A stretch of DNA of 64,000 nt from Prostheceraeus crozeri. Taxonomy: Eukaryota > Platyhelminthes > Polycladida > Euryleptidae. Positions 25,150 to 38,081 of the stretch are shown piece by piece. The first letter of the stretch is position 1. The number at the start of each line of letters is the position of its first letter. The translations under genes were made by a program, and so were the position numbers. The stretch spans positions 124,001 to 188,000 of the forward strand of contig CAJQUW010005364.1 of the NCBI GenBank assembly GCA_907163375.1, written 5' to 3'. Under the pieces are notes generated by a model. The model saw only the letters and a program-made list of their open reading frames with translations, made no database searches and was not told the DNA's origin.

Positions 25150-26995
25150 AGAGAGGAATGATAAAAAACTGTTGATGAGATTTTGGAAGCATTAAACGTT
25201 CAAGACGCCAATGTGTGCGGTTTAAGACGCTTGGGGAAGCCTGGTAGATCTAGTTCTCGTCTGCTTCGAATAACTTTGAACACAGTCTCTAAGAGGCAGG
25301 AAATTATCCGAAAATCAGGGCTGAAAAACTCTGCTTTCAACAGTGTCTTTATTCACTCAGATCTCACACCTAGCCAGCGGAGACTTGACCGACGCTTGCG
25401 AACTGAGCTAAAGGAAGAACGCCGTGAGGCTGACCAGGACGTTGTCATTTATCGTGGCGAGGTGAAACTTCGGTCAGACGTAACAAATTTTCGTCGGTGA
25501 TTTTACCTTATCAATGTCTATATCCGGCAATATTTGTGACGAAATTTGTGATTATCTTCTCCAAGTAAATGGCCACAAATTTTTCCGATTTGATCGTGAG
25601 TCCCGGAGAGGCGGAGGTGTGTGTATTTGGGCACGTGACTTTTTCGTTCCAGAAGAAATTAAAATTTATAACATTCCTTCATCTATTGAAATCAAATTTG
25701 TCTGCTTAAATCGCGACACTTCAATAATTCTTTGTGCCATCTATGTCCCTCGATCCTGACATGAGAAAAAGTGATCACGACAGTATTGCTGACTTTCTAA
25801 TTTCTGAATTTGACAACTTACTCATTTTGCATCCCAAAAGCAGTATTATAGTAGCCGGTGATTTCAATGATTTGCAGACATCTTTTTTAAGAGAACAATT
25901 ATGCTGTATTAATCGCGTTGAAAATCCCACCAGAGATGAGTCTTATTTCGATCAGATATGGGTTGATGAAGAAATGAGCAACGTATGCAATGTTAAGGCT
26001 GAAATCGGACCGCCACTTCACAACTGTGACCACAAGCGTGTTTTGCTTCGTCCAGCAAACCACAGATAGTGGTTTGATAGTCCAACAAACCACCTGCAAT
26101 GCTCCGTGGAGCTGCGATCAGTTGTAGTTTGGGATTATCGTGCTTCTCATTTGCAGGAATACCCTCGTCGTCTCTCGGTTGTGGATTTCAATAATTTCGA
26201 AGATCCTTCGTCAGTTGATAATATGTTTTTTTCGTTACCATCCCATTTGAAAGTGTTACATTTTCCCCGATGACAAGCCATGGATGATCACCATTCTGAA
26301 GACACTTATTAACAAGCGATGGGCTGATTACAGGGGAAGAAATTGGCCAACTTTTCTCCATTACAAGCAGAAGGTCACTGAAGAGATAAGAAAGGCTAAG
26401 CGTATTTGGGGTAATAAGCAGTCTCATACTTCAAAAAGATTATGGAATGTCGTTAAAGCAATCAAAGGGTCAGAAGCTGTAGATCGATGGCGACCTCTTG
26501 TTGAGACGTACAATTTTTGTTATGACTCTCTGCTTGATGACATCACGCATGAGTTCTGCAATAACTTTAATTTGAATGACGATGCTGAACTTTGTCGACT
26601 TAATGATATCAGATGGAATTTCTATATTCCACCTTCCTCCGTCAATACTCACGTGAGAAGACTGAAAGCGAGAAAATCATGCGGTCCTGACAATCTCCCT
26701 CCTTATTTGATAAGTATTGGTGCTGAATACCTTTCTCCACCTTTGTCACATATTTTCAATAGTTCAATTTCGACATGCTCCTTCCCGAAATGTCTGAAGT
26801 ACGCCTACGTTTGTCCGATACCAAAATCATCTAATCCGAAGATTTCTGATTTTCGTCCAATATCCTTGCTCTCGCCTCTGTCCAAAGTTTTTGAGAGAAT
26901 ATTCCCGGAGCAAATAAAATTCAACCTCATCGCCTGCTACGGTCCAAATCAGCACGCATATCGACCTGTTGCTTTTACAACCTCTGCTTTGCGAA
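25150..26995 (+). pseudogene. LINE B, 5' part (ORF1 end, endonuclease, start of RT)
   Basis: ORF1 C-terminus at 25183-25500 (GLRRLGKPGRSSSRLLRITL, VFIHSDLTPSQRRLDRRLRT). Endonuclease pieces at 25514-26069 (RRGGGVCIWARDF, IIVAGDFNDLQ, NRVENPTRDESYFDQIWVD) with a frameshift near 25740. The RT start at 26284-27006 holds KARKSCGPDNLPPYLISIGA, YVCPIPKSSNPKISDFRPIS and ACYGPNQHAYRP. The endonuclease lacks its N-terminus. Coding similarity stops at about 26995, where a Penelope-like element intervenes, and resumes near 31700. Confidence 0.85.
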
Positions 26996-26999
26996 GGAG

Positions 27000-29710
27000 T
27001 GGATAGCGCCCTCCATATGCGTCAGTAGCGTTGATGTCTGTGGCAGCAAAAGATGCCTACGTTGTAAATCTCTTGACACTAATACTACTTTTAAGAGTTT
27101 TAGTACCGGCAGACGGTTCGTTTTAAATTATCCTAGTAGTTTCTCGTGTAAGAGTAGACATATAATATATTTGATCTATTGTCAATCATGTGGGGCCCAG
27201 TATGTTGGACAGACAAAACAGCCACTACATTGCAGACTTAATGGGCATCGGCAGTCTGTTCAAAAGAATCATCTCAATACGTATTTAAGTAATCATTTTA
27301 ATAGTTCTAATCACAGTTGGGATGATGTAAGTATACAAATTATCGACTTTGTCGATGTTCGTAATAAATCTGATACAGAAATTGCCTAAGGAAGATTTTC
27401 ATATAAGAACGCTGGACACCTTGCATCCTTTAGGTTTTAATGACAGAGTGTTAGGCGGAAGTTGCGCCTCTCAGAACACTGCAAATTCATTTTCATTTTT
27501 TAGTTCTCCTATTAGCAGACGCAAGAGAAGCCATGGCCTTAGGAAGTCGGGTAGAAAGAAATATCCTCCAGCTAATTGTTGTGAGGATATTCTCAAGGAG
27601 CTTCAAGAGTTGATGAAGAGCAACAAAATAAGAAATTTCTATAATTGCTTGAAATCGATTAGTGATAGCATGCTTAAAATTATGTATTCTAGGCTTCTTG
27701 ATCAGTCGAATGACCTATCTTTCGTTTTGACAACATATGTTCATAGTAAATTACATAGAAACAAGAAGGATAGCTTTACCGAAGACAAAACGCATATAGT
27801 GATTCCTTTCAAGTCTCATTTAGTTGACAAACTTCATTTACCTTCTGCATTTAATGACAAAAGTGTCTGTGCTTTAGTTCCAGAAAAAGCGAAACATCTA
27901 TATCCTCCCAAAAGTGTACCATAAACTAAATTACCCTATTTGTTTGAAATTCTTCAATTATAATAAGTTTCTTAATAGCCTGACAATTCAGGAAGTTGTT
28001 GGCATTTTACAGAGCGATTGCAGCTGTGACTCGATGACCAGTTTTGTTTAGAGCCTTATGGTCATGTTTTTACCGGTAATTTAGATATAATAAATGATCC
28101 AGGTCTAAGAGCTATATTTGCGTATGACACTAAACACAGATTGTCTAGGTCAATATCATGGAAATCCATTCAAAAAGAGATCAGCGATTCCATAGATAAT
28201 CATATATCTCGTGTGTCCAGTCGCCTTCACTTAAAGTTGATGACTTCTCTATTTGGAAAAACAGGGTCATCATGTTAGTAAAGCACCGCATCTTTCGTTG
28301 TAAGAAGTTGGGTAGGAAAGATAATGGCAGCAACGTTTGTGTTGATAAGGAGTTGCAAGATCTCCATAAAAACTTGATAGTCGTTCCTGTCGATAAAGCA
28401 TCCAACAACTTTAGTTTCATATGTAAAAAGTTCTATCTCAAAATCCTGATGGACGAGCTTGGTTTTGACATAGATTCTTCCACTGCAGTAGGCAATGGAA
28501 CTTATAAACCTGAGCTTATTTCTGAAAAGGAAGTCCTTACTAAACACGTTAAAGATATGAAATCAAACTTTAATATTAATGTTAGTGACAATGACCTTAA
28601 ACTACCAAAACTTTTCTGGATTCCAAAATTGCATAAAAATCCTTATAAGTTTAGATTCATTGCCGGAGCCAGAAATTGTACAACTAAAAAGTTATCGGTG
28701 AATATCAACAAAGGTCTGAAAGTGATAAGAGAAAATTTCCATAGATACTGTGAGTCAATCAGGAGTAATACTGGCTATTCTTACTTTTGGAGTGAAGCCT
28801 CGACTCAAGATTATTTGAGGAATATTTTTAGCGTGAACGTCCACTCTATGCAAGTTTTGACTTCTCTACTCTTTATACAAACTTAGATCAAGGTGCTATC
28901 AAGAATAACATTTTTTCCATCCTTGATCTCACATTCAATTCCACTAATCGTAGATACTTGTGTGTAGGATATGAGAAGTCGTTTTTCTCCAAAATCAAAT
29001 ATAAGGGGTATTTTTGTTATGACGTGAACTCTTTTGAGAAGGCTATTGATTTTATAGTGTCTGAAGTCTACATTTCTTTTTCCGGTTATGTGTTAAGACA
29101 AATTCGAGGGGTACCAATGGGAGGGAATTGGAGTCCTTTACTTGCCGACTTGTTTCTGTTAAATTGCGAATTTGCTTTTATGAAACAATTGGTTAAAAAT
29201 AAAAAGTTTGGACCAGCTAAATTATTGTCAAACACTTCGAGATATATAGACGATATATGCGAAATAAATTACAAGCATTTCAATACCTTAATTCCAAAAA
29301 TTTATCCAGTGGAGCTTCTTGCAGATAGAAACGGAGTCAATGACAAAGCCGTTGTTTACCTCGATGTGAGACTCCAATCTAGTAGTGACGGCCTTCGAAC
29401 CTCAATATATCATAAAGTGGAAGATTTTGATTTCCCTGTTGTTCTGTTGACATTTCCAGACAGTGCAATACCTTATAACATGGGAATTAATGTATTTGCC
29501 GGCCAGGTTTTACGTTATTGTCGCATCTGCTCGCATCTTGAAGATCTAATTAAACGAATTAATATGACACTTTTTGTGATGAGCAGCAGATGATATTGTA
29601 AGTCTAAAATGAAGGCATGTACTGAGAAAATCCTAACCGGTCATAACAATTTTCTAGTCAAGTTTGGATATTTCTCAGCCAGGCAGCTGACATCGCAGTG
29701 CGCATTTTAA
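27000..29710 (+). pseudogene. Penelope-like retroelement, Naiad-type (endonuclease before reverse transcriptase)
   Basis: A GIY-YIG endonuclease comes first (about 27040-27480). It has cysteine pairs CGSKRCLRC and FSCKSRHIIYLIYCQSCG, then AQYVGQTKQPLHCRLNGHR and, after a one-base frameshift near 27385, IRTLDTLHPLGFND. The frame then runs uninterrupted into a linker (IVIPFKSHLVDKLHLPS). RT blocks follow: VVPVDKASNNFSFICKKFY, LFWIPKLHKNPYKFRFIAGA, DFSTLYTNLDQ, QIRGVPMGGNWSPLLADLFL, RYIDDI and VYLDVRLQ. Classical Penelope elements carry the endonuclease after the RT. The permuted order with cysteine motifs is known from Naiad-type elements. Several frameshifts and stops (near 27385, after 27924, 28850, 29591) make it non-functional. 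Confidence 0.85.
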
Positions 29711-31690
29711 ACAATAAAATCAACACTGTTTGTTTGTTTTCTTAGCATTTTCTTTCATTGGTTATACCATTTCAGTATTTCACACATATATTTTAGTTTG
29801 TTTTGGTTGTATTCGTCTGTTGTGGTTGTTTTGTTTTTGTTTTTACTATTACTATCAATATTACTTATTATTACACATATCATTACTGCAGGTTTTTTTT
29901 AAGGTTTCGTTTACCCGCCCACTCCCATATTCTACCCGCCAATCTAAAACAAAGCAAAACAAGGCTTGTAGATCTTTCTTTGAATTTCCTTTCCAGTTGT
30001 AAAAAGAAAACTGAAACAAAGTTGCATCTTTTGAATATTCAGAAAATTAGAGGGGGTCGTACAATATATGCCTACATGACGTACATGCACTAAAATGTGC
30101 ACAGCAACAATTGCTGGATAAGATGGAGAGGACCAGTGGAAAATTGTCTCTTGAACTTGCAGTAAAAACATATATGATAAATGCATAATACACTACATGA
30201 TTTCACAGTGAATATGGCAAACTGCAATTTATATAAAGACAAATTGCATTCTGCAACGTCATTCCTCATCGACAAGAGCCTATTGATGATCAACGAAACA
30301 GTGCCGCATATCAATGAGAAGTGAAGTTAAAGAATGTAAATAACCGTTGATAAGCGATGAATGTGTTATTTGCACTGCAAAAGTCTGCAAATTGCTTAGT
30401 TAAGTCATGGATGATGAAAAGCTGTGTTACAATTATTACTTAAAAATTGAATATGCCTAGTTTCTCTTTAACGATCGAAATTTATTGTCAACTACGTATA
30501 GGGGAATACATACAAGTACTGTACAGTTGTACACCTCCATAACTTTCAGTGATGCAAATTCTATAAATGAAGTAAGCTATGTGAGACAAGAAAGCACCAC
30601 TGAGAATGCATTTCTTCATTCGCAACCAGTAAAATTTATTTTGGCATGGTCCACTACATGACTACATAGTATATCCGTTTTGATAACTTCCTACTTTTAA
30701 ATGCGTGTGAGTGAAGGAAAGTTTTTGTACTTGTTAACTTGACGATGGTTGCGAATCGCATAATCGAACATAAGCAGGTTTCGTATAGATTATCCACACC
30801 TGAAATAAGGTTGGGTTTAATAATTCTTAAATTTGAATTATGCGAATAATTCGAATTATTCGCCTTATGTGAAAAACAACAGTGACTGACATGGACAGTG
30901 GTCCGAGTTGACATCCGAAATTTACCCGCCCATTTGAAATTTTTACCCGCCCAAATCGGGCTCGTATATCGCCTTAAAAAAACCCTGCATTGTATTGATT
31001 TTAGAATGCCAGCCGCATATAAGTTTATGCGGAGCCCCGCCCGCCTGGGCTTGAGCGTTCAGGTAGAGGGGCCGAAACGCGACCAGGCGGGTACCTGCTG
31101 ACGACTAGCTGTTGCTTTATTTGTTTTAACTTTGTTTTTTTTATCGCTAACTGCCCTAGTGTGATGAATGGACTGTGTCGGTTCCTGGTCTCCATGGGGT
31201 TGAAAGGGTGATTACTAGGTGTCTATTTATATATAAGTTCCTAATCAATCGAGCCTGAAACTTTGACCAAGGAGATCACTTGTTAAGCGGCCTTGTACGA
31301 TCTCGTACACTTAAGGGTGAAGTCCATCCCGTATAGCGCTATGTTATGGACCCCCGGGAAGGTCCGTCCGCCACGCAATCAGATCCGTCAAGTCTTTGTG
31401 CTTAAAGATCTTCATGCATTAATGCATTTGTCGAGGATCACAAGTCAAAAGACCATTAGGGGTAAGGTCCAGCCCCGCTTTAGAAGCGCTGATTGAAAAA
31501 TGGACTAGTGGGAAGGTCCTCCACACCGATCTCGTCAAGTTTGGCTCTAAAATGTAGTCCTAGGATATTCAAAAGTTTGACGCGCCTTGAACGTTTAATG
31601 TCTGCCGGTGGGAACGCACCGCCTGTCCTCTTAGGGGCAATATATGTATTAAAGTTTATTATATAAGTTTATTGAAATTATGAAACATTT
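29711..31690. other. Non-coding stretch, probably Penelope 3' part; contains a paired structured repeat
   Basis: No ORF of a known family. Two related segments, about 31311-31405 and 31460-31545, share GGRAGGTCC and GTCAAGT phrases and alternate GGTCC/GGACC complements, so they could fold as RNA. Penelope elements often carry long terminal direct repeats with ribozymes. I looked for a hammerhead core and did not find one that I trust. ACCCGCCC recurs near 29912, 30925 and 30945. Confidence 0.35.
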
Positions 31691-32830
31691 AGACGTCGTT
31701 ATGGGAATGTCCCAGCTTCAATTGGTTGAGATGTGCGACCATATATCAAAATGCCTCGATGATCGTGATACTTCGTCCGTCAACGTTTATTGTTTGGACT
31801 CATCAAGAGCCTTCGACAAACTCCAACATTGTCGTCAGATCAATTTTTTTAAATATTATGGATTTGATCACGGTTTCTTGAGGTGGCTCTTCTCCTTTCT
31901 GAACGCTACATGAGCGTCAAGATCAAAAGCCACATTGGCAAAAAGTACTTATACCGTCTGGTGTCCCACAGGGATCAGTACTTGGGCCTAATCTTTTTGC
32001 TGACTTTATCGGCTCTCTCAGGTTCGAAGACAATTCTCGGAATGTGATAGGAATTAAGTATGCTGATGACATCACCATTATTGAGCCTCTATGTTACAAC
32101 CAGATCCCTGTCATTCATACTGATGCATGTAAGGCTGCATTTAACAATGTTGGTCTTGTTCTAAATAGACAAAAATGCATGTACATTGTAAATGTGTGTC
32201 AAGTGCTATCATAATTCTTTTTGTCACATGAACAATGGGTTTAAGGTTGTTCAGTCATGCAAAATTCTTGGTTTTTTTATTGACTGCAACATGAAATGGG
32301 ACTTTCAAGTGTCTTCTATGTTAAAGGTCGCTTCTCAAAGACTCCACATTATCAGATGTCTTAAATATATTCTGTCATCAAATGATTTAATCATTATTTA
32401 TCACTCCATCATAACTTCACTTTTCTTGTATGCGTCACCCGTTTATGGAGCTCTACCTGTGACTCTCCTACATAAGTTTGAGCGATTTCAAAAGCGCAGT
32501 CATCGTTTGATTTGTGACTCGTCATACAGTTGTAATGCTTTCCCTGATTTGTCAAGTCGTTTTCATAGAGCTGCAGTCAAGTTATTGATATGTTCTGAGA
32601 CTCATCAGTTCCATCTTTTGCATCATTTGGTTCATAAACGACTACCTCACGCACAATAATTATTTGTTCCTTTCTCTCAACGATCTTGTGTAACTTGTAA
32701 TATCTTCCTATCATAAATTCGCATGTTTTTTCACTTGATTATCTTATTTGGTTAATTTTCTATTTTGTATGTGACAGTTTTATATATAATGTGATTGCTT
32801 GTGATTAACAATCTCTGAAAATATATGCTA
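31691..32830 (+). pseudogene. LINE B, 3' part (reverse transcriptase core to 3' end)
   Basis: It resumes with LQLVEMCDHISKCLDDRDTS, then NVYCLDSSRAFDKLQHC (RT block with the first catalytic Asp). KYADDITIIEPL follows near 32057 (the YADD active site) and then a thumb region (QSCKILGFFIDCNMKWDF, RLHIIRCLKYI). The order and content continue the piece ending at 26995. Frameshifts occur near 31913 and 32180. The stretch 32660-32830 is the 3' untranslated end. Confidence 0.8.
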
Positions 32831-32844
32831 CTACTAATAAGATT

Positions 32845-33345
32845 GGCCGCGCTACAATCACTTCGAAAGTGAAGTTCAAGTTGAGATTGCGTCTGCGAAG
32901 CGAATTTGGGCAAATCGTCATGAGACCACTACTAATTGCTTATGGAAAGTTGTGAATGAGGTCAGAGGTAACAGGGCAAAGTTGGCATCTTCCGATCATT
33001 GAATAGCAGTTTCTCTGAAGTTAGTGATCTGTTGGCGGCATCTAGCAATGAATTTCATGACGTTGAATTGCTTCCAACACAGAATGACGACTGGCGAATT
33101 AAAATCCAGCCTGATTTTGTCCTCCAAGAGTTGGTTCGTTTGAAAACACGAAAGGCTAGAGGACCTGATGCGATCCCTATGCGTCTTATTGTTGCAGGGG
33201 CGCATTTGTTGGCTGAGCCTTTAAGTGTCATCTACAACGAATCTTTACGAACTCGCAGTGTTCCTAACTGTTTCAAGTATTCATTTGTTCACCCAATTCC
33301 AAAGACAAGTAAACCGATCCTCTTCGAATTCCGTCCTATTTCGAT
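32845..33345 (+). pseudogene. LINE C, 5' part of reverse transcriptase
   Basis: IASAKRIWANRHETTTNCLW and LKTRKARGPDAIPMRLIVAG match the start of the RT region. SVPNCFKYSFVHPIPKTSKP and FRPIS follow. The 5' end of this LINE is missing. Coding similarity stops exactly where the CATAGAG element begins (33346) and resumes after 40061. Confidence 0.8.
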
Positions 33346-36300
33346 CATAGAGTAGGTATATTAGGTAGAGTGGCAACTCTGCATTTATTGAATCCCAAAT
33401 GTGTACACACTTTCGATTTAATTAAATGAACTCAAGGGGAAATAGTTCGTAATTGTTACCAAATGTGAGATATTCAAATTTTTCCAGTTTTGAAGAAATT
33501 ATAACGGAATTGAGTGTTCATGATTGTAATGCAGAAGGAATGATGGTATTTTACAGATTCTCAGTGTCATGACAGCCTTGGAGATTTAATGTTTGTTAAA
33601 TTACCAATTCGATGAGTTCCTACTACTTTCATGCTGAACCTCAAGAGTATTTTCTTAGGCGTGATCATGTCACAGGCAACCTGCCACTGGCAGAGCAAAA
33701 TCACATAATCAAAGACATTGATTTCAATTAACTTTGAAAGATGTAAATGGGTCCACATCATTATTCAGATTCAAGAAATAAAGCATGAATTTAGTGAATC
33801 ATAAAAATATGCCGGTGAAAATTGATGTAAAAACTTGAAATTTCAGCCAAGAAAGCACGAATAATATCGCGATCTTTTCATGAAGACTTTCATTATTATA
33901 CAATTCATGAGATTTCCTTGATAATCAGCTTCATTTCCGATTAGTTAACCCTTATCCTCGCATCCCCTACATTTTGTATTAAAGCAAAATTTAAGATCAA
34001 ATAAAATTTTACTAATCAATGCTAGAACACTGGGATTATAGAATGATGAGCATAGGTTAGTATAGTTCATCTACCTACAAAATTTTGGTTCTAGTTGGTA
34101 TATCCTAGAAAATATTCATAGATACTACCTCAACCTCGCATCCCCTACATTCTGTAGTGAGCCAAAAAGAAGATGAAATCATAAGAGTTTGACTATACTC
34201 TCAATCATAGACCACACACAATGTCTATGAACGCATTTAAAACTTAAAACGTTCAACTTATTCAAACTTGCTTGACTGCTATATATTCTGTCATAACGTC
34301 TACTGCCACATTGTAATTCACAAATGATGAAGTTTTTGCAACTCTATGAGCCATCGAAAGTATTGAAATCATTTTCAGATCTAGCTTACTAGTACCGAAA
34401 ATAGTTTTACTCCCAGTAATTTACATTCTAAATATTGATACGAAAAACAACTCCCAGTAACCCTTCATGAAGATCTCACAGCAATCAATAGAATGCATGT
34501 ATAAATTCTAAGCTACCATAGATATTTCATTCAATTATGACAGTCAATTATCGCTTTTGCACCACCAGAAAGATCAACGTGATCGCCAATGAATTGAAGT
34601 GACGACAGTGGAGACAAATTTAACGCATGGCATAGATATCTGCATTCAATAATTCATATTCTAGAAGTCATAAATGCAAGTCAAATTGCCAGTAACAATA
34701 TTCATCAATGAGACTGTCAATGACATGGAGTGATTACAATAGCGACACATTCAGCACATGGCCTAGAGATCTGACAAGCAATAGACTGTTGCTATAGAAG
34801 CTTGTGAGCCGGGGGGAACGCTGAACACTCAATGGCGTAATGCACTATTATAGACATGTAATGTTCTATGTTTGAGAGTTGAATCTCAATCAAATCGAAT
34901 CGCAATATCACTTCCGCGTTTTCTGATTGGTTCGCTGACTGCTGCTGTTGAATACAGGTCATCGAACTACCAAGCCACATCACTTTGTAAACATGCCTCG
35001 AACCACCCGTTACTCTGCTGCGCAAGCATTGAAGCTTATTTGGAATACAGATGAAGATTCAACTATCTCTAACGAGGAGGAGGAAGAAAATATTGCTCAT
35101 GGCGCTGTAAATGAAGAAGACCAGGAAAATCTATTCGATGATGATCAAGATGGTGACGCAGCAACTGGCGACTCAGAAGTGGATGATTGTGATGAGGGGG
35201 ACATTCCTGTATTTGTAGATGACGGATCGGACTCTGACTCTGAAACGTTGGATGACGATACTGTTGATCAAGTTGTTGTAAATAACATCGCATATTCTCG
35301 CAACCCATTCCAATCACGTCGATGGAACCGAAATATCGTTGAACGACGCAATCAAATAGCTCATCCGCAGTCAGCTTTGGAAGCATTCAATCTGTTCTTA
35401 TCAGAAGGAATAATTCGTGAAGTTTTGCGTTTCACTAATAGGAAAGTAACAGATATTCGCCGCAGTGTTACCAGAATCACTGGTTATATGAATCACTTCA
35501 CTTATGAGATATGTGCGTGCCTGGGAATCCTTTTGCGCGCCGGGCTTGATCGAGACAATTTTACGAGCTTGCCTGAACTCTGGAATCCAAAGGAAGGTCG
35601 GCCTTTCTACAGGGCCGTGACGTCTTTGAACAGAATGCAGTTTTTTTTGAGGTGCATCCGATTCGACAACTTCAGAAATCGAGCTGAAAGACAGGTGGTG
35701 AATCGGTTGGCGGCTATCAGTGACGTATGGGATCAATTTGTCAGTAATCTACGTCGACCCTACTCTCCTGGCGACACACTTGCTGTTGATGAGCTGCTCC
35801 TCGGCTATAGGGGTTGCATTCCCGGCCGGACCTACTTACCGTCTAAACCCGCCAAATACGGGCTAAAGATCTTTTGGTTAGCTGAATCCGTTACTTGCTA
35901 CGCTCTCAATGCGCAGATCTATTCAGGAAGACGCCCAGGTGAGCCTCCACACACGAACATTGGTCGAGATGTTGTTCTGGATCTCACCGAACCTTTCTAT
36001 CGATCTGGTCAGGATATCGTTACCGACAACTATTTCACCTCCCAGCAACTGGGGCCTATTTCATAAAACACTGATAACTGATAAAATCAACTGATAAATC
36101 AGTAACCTATTTCATAAAACAACGGAGGCAGTTCAATATCTATGAACTGACAAAATCGTTGATATCATTCTGATAAAACCGAACTGATAGATCTCTCTTT
36201 CATAAACAATCACTGACAGAACGCTAAAATAGAATTCCCTGCGAAAGTAGGTCAGATCAAGAAACGGTACTGATAAATCACATGACTGTTGTGTTAATCT

Positions 36301-36410
36301 TCTATCAATTGATGAAAATGTCAATTTCATAAACATTGAATCGACTGACAACTGTTAAATTTCACTGATAAAAGCGAGTAGAATTTTGTCAGTCACAGAG
36401 GCATGATAAA

Positions 36411-37448
36411 ATGAATTTGCTTGATATTATTGGGGAGTTTGAAAACCGCAGGCCGAGAATATTTTTGAACAGAGAGCATTTTGACACTGACTTCGACTTT
36501 CATCAGCGTTTCAGAATGCAAGAGAGTACTTACGAAGCATTAGAGGAAGTTATCGGTCCTCTCCTCAAGCATGAGACAGAAAGGAACCATGCTCTTTCCC
36601 CAATGGAACAAATCTTAAGCTGCATTCGATTTTTTGCGACCAACAGCTTTTATCATGTGTTAAGGGATGCACACGGACCGTCAGAGTCGACAATTTGTCG
36701 CTGCGTTCAGAGAGTCACGTCCGCTGTAAACGACAATATGTTCAAAGAATATGTTCGATTCCCGTCGGACTGTAATAAGGTCAGACAGGACTTCTATGAA
36801 GTTGCAGGCATGCCTTCAGTCTGTGGAGTTGTTGATGGAACTCTGATCGACATTGAAAGACCGACGTTTCATGAGGAGCAGTTTGTGGATCGCCAAGGAA
36901 ATCACTCTCTCGATGTGATGCTAATCTGCGGCCCTAACAACGAATTTTTTTATTGCAATTCTTCTTGGCCGGGAAGCGTGAATGATGCCAGAGTTTTGCG
37001 CAATAGCAATATTTTCCGTGCATCAAATGAAAATTTTCGTTTTTTCCCTGGTGGTGTCATACTTGGAGACTATATATATCCCTGTCTTGACTGGCTAATT
37101 CCTCCCTTGCTGTGCAATCCCTCTGCAGATGTTGCCATTGAAAGCTTCAATCGCTCACATAGAAAGACCCGATGCATTATTGAGCGCAGCATCGGGATAC
37201 TGAAGAATCGCTTCCCATGTTTGCGACAGAAGCTAAGTGTGAAGTCTGCTACGCTCGCTGCTGAGATTGTCAAGGCATGTGTAACATTGCACAATTTCTG
37301 TATCGCAAAAGGCGATTCAATGGATCCTACGGATGCCATCTCAGAGCAGACATCAACATCGGCTGAAACATGGCTTTCGAGTGGACTCGAGTTTCAAGAG
37401 AGAACTGAGAGGAGAAGACAACTTGTTGATAATTTCAGACAACCATGA
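36411..37448 (+). CDS. PIF/Harbinger transposase (DDE nuclease), intact
   Basis: The 345-aa frame has no break and is near the usual 350-400 aa length. The N-terminus (MNLLDIIGEFENRRPRIFL) leads into a helix-turn-helix-like region (SESTICRCVQRVTSAVN). The DDE_Tnp_4 blocks are CGVVDGTLIDIERP (Asp142), WPGSVNDARVLRNSNIF (Asp192), GGVILGDYIYP (Asp220) and RCIIERSIGILKNRFPCLRQ (Glu258). The protein cuts and pastes the element, together with its Myb/SANT partner encoded convergently. The start is the first ATG, about 360 bp from the left end. Intact coding capacity and perfect ends suggest recent activity. Confidence 0.95.
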   Translation: MNLLDIIGEFENRRPRIFLNREHFDTDFDFHQRFRMQESTYEALEEVIGPLLKHETERNHALSPMEQILSCIRFFATNSFYHVLRDAHGPSESTICRCVQRVTSAVNDNMFKEYVRFPSDCNKVRQDFYEVAGMPSVCGVVDGTLIDIERPTFHEEQFVDRQGNHSLDVMLICGPNNEFFYCNSSWPGSVNDARVLRNSNIFRASNENFRFFPGGVILGDYIYPCLDWLIPPLLCNPSADVAIESFNRSHRKTRCIIERSIGILKNRFPCLRQKLSVKSATLAAEIVKACVTLHNFCIAKGDSMDPTDAISEQTSTSAETWLSSGLEFQERTERRRQLVDNFRQP

Positions 37449-38081
37449 CTTGAGTGTTTGACCTTAAAACAATATAATATACTGTATATTACTGGAATTC
37501 AAGTTGCTTTGTTCATCGATTAAGAGATGGTTTTTAGAGTTATGTTTAGCACTGTGCAATTTACGGAAAACACAAAAAGATGTCCATGTATTTGAGCAAA
37601 ATTTTAATACAAATAAAATACAAAAAAATTCTCCTGAAATTCTCCTGAAATAATTACGAATTATGACAAAGTATTCATCAACAATTGAACCAATTGGATT
37701 TTCAATTCATTAAGTATTTATTCAAGAACTCAGATATAGCACGGGGTTTCACGGATATAACAATCAGCATTTCGTACCAGATAACTTTCATTCTGAAATT
37801 CATTTGTATTATTCTTATGAGGTTTCAGAGATATAACAAACGATTAAAACTGCCTTCATAAATGATAACTGGAATGGGTTGTGCGGATGGAGGTTGGAGA
37901 ATTCATGCTTGCGAGTAGGTAGGTCTACTCTTGTTTCCTAATTTTGTTATGAAGCATTATAATGCACAATTTCTCAAATTATATTTCCTAAGACAATTTC
38001 GATGAGGCATGTCAAAAACACTCTATTTGATAACAAATTATTTATTATAACAATGAAAATGAAAATGAAAATTCCAAATGA

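Noticed and set aside
27000-29710. Two tandem classical Penelope copies instead of a permuted element
   Set aside because: The frame is continuous from the endonuclease tail into the RT linker, and no endonuclease follows the RT.
31090-31110. CTGACGA as a possible hammerhead ribozyme core
   Set aside because: No matching GAAA box and stem arrangement was found at a suitable distance.
33567-33761. 64-codon frame, identical to one at 41908-42102
   Set aside because: The match reflects two copies of the CATAGAG element. No domain and no start context support a protein.
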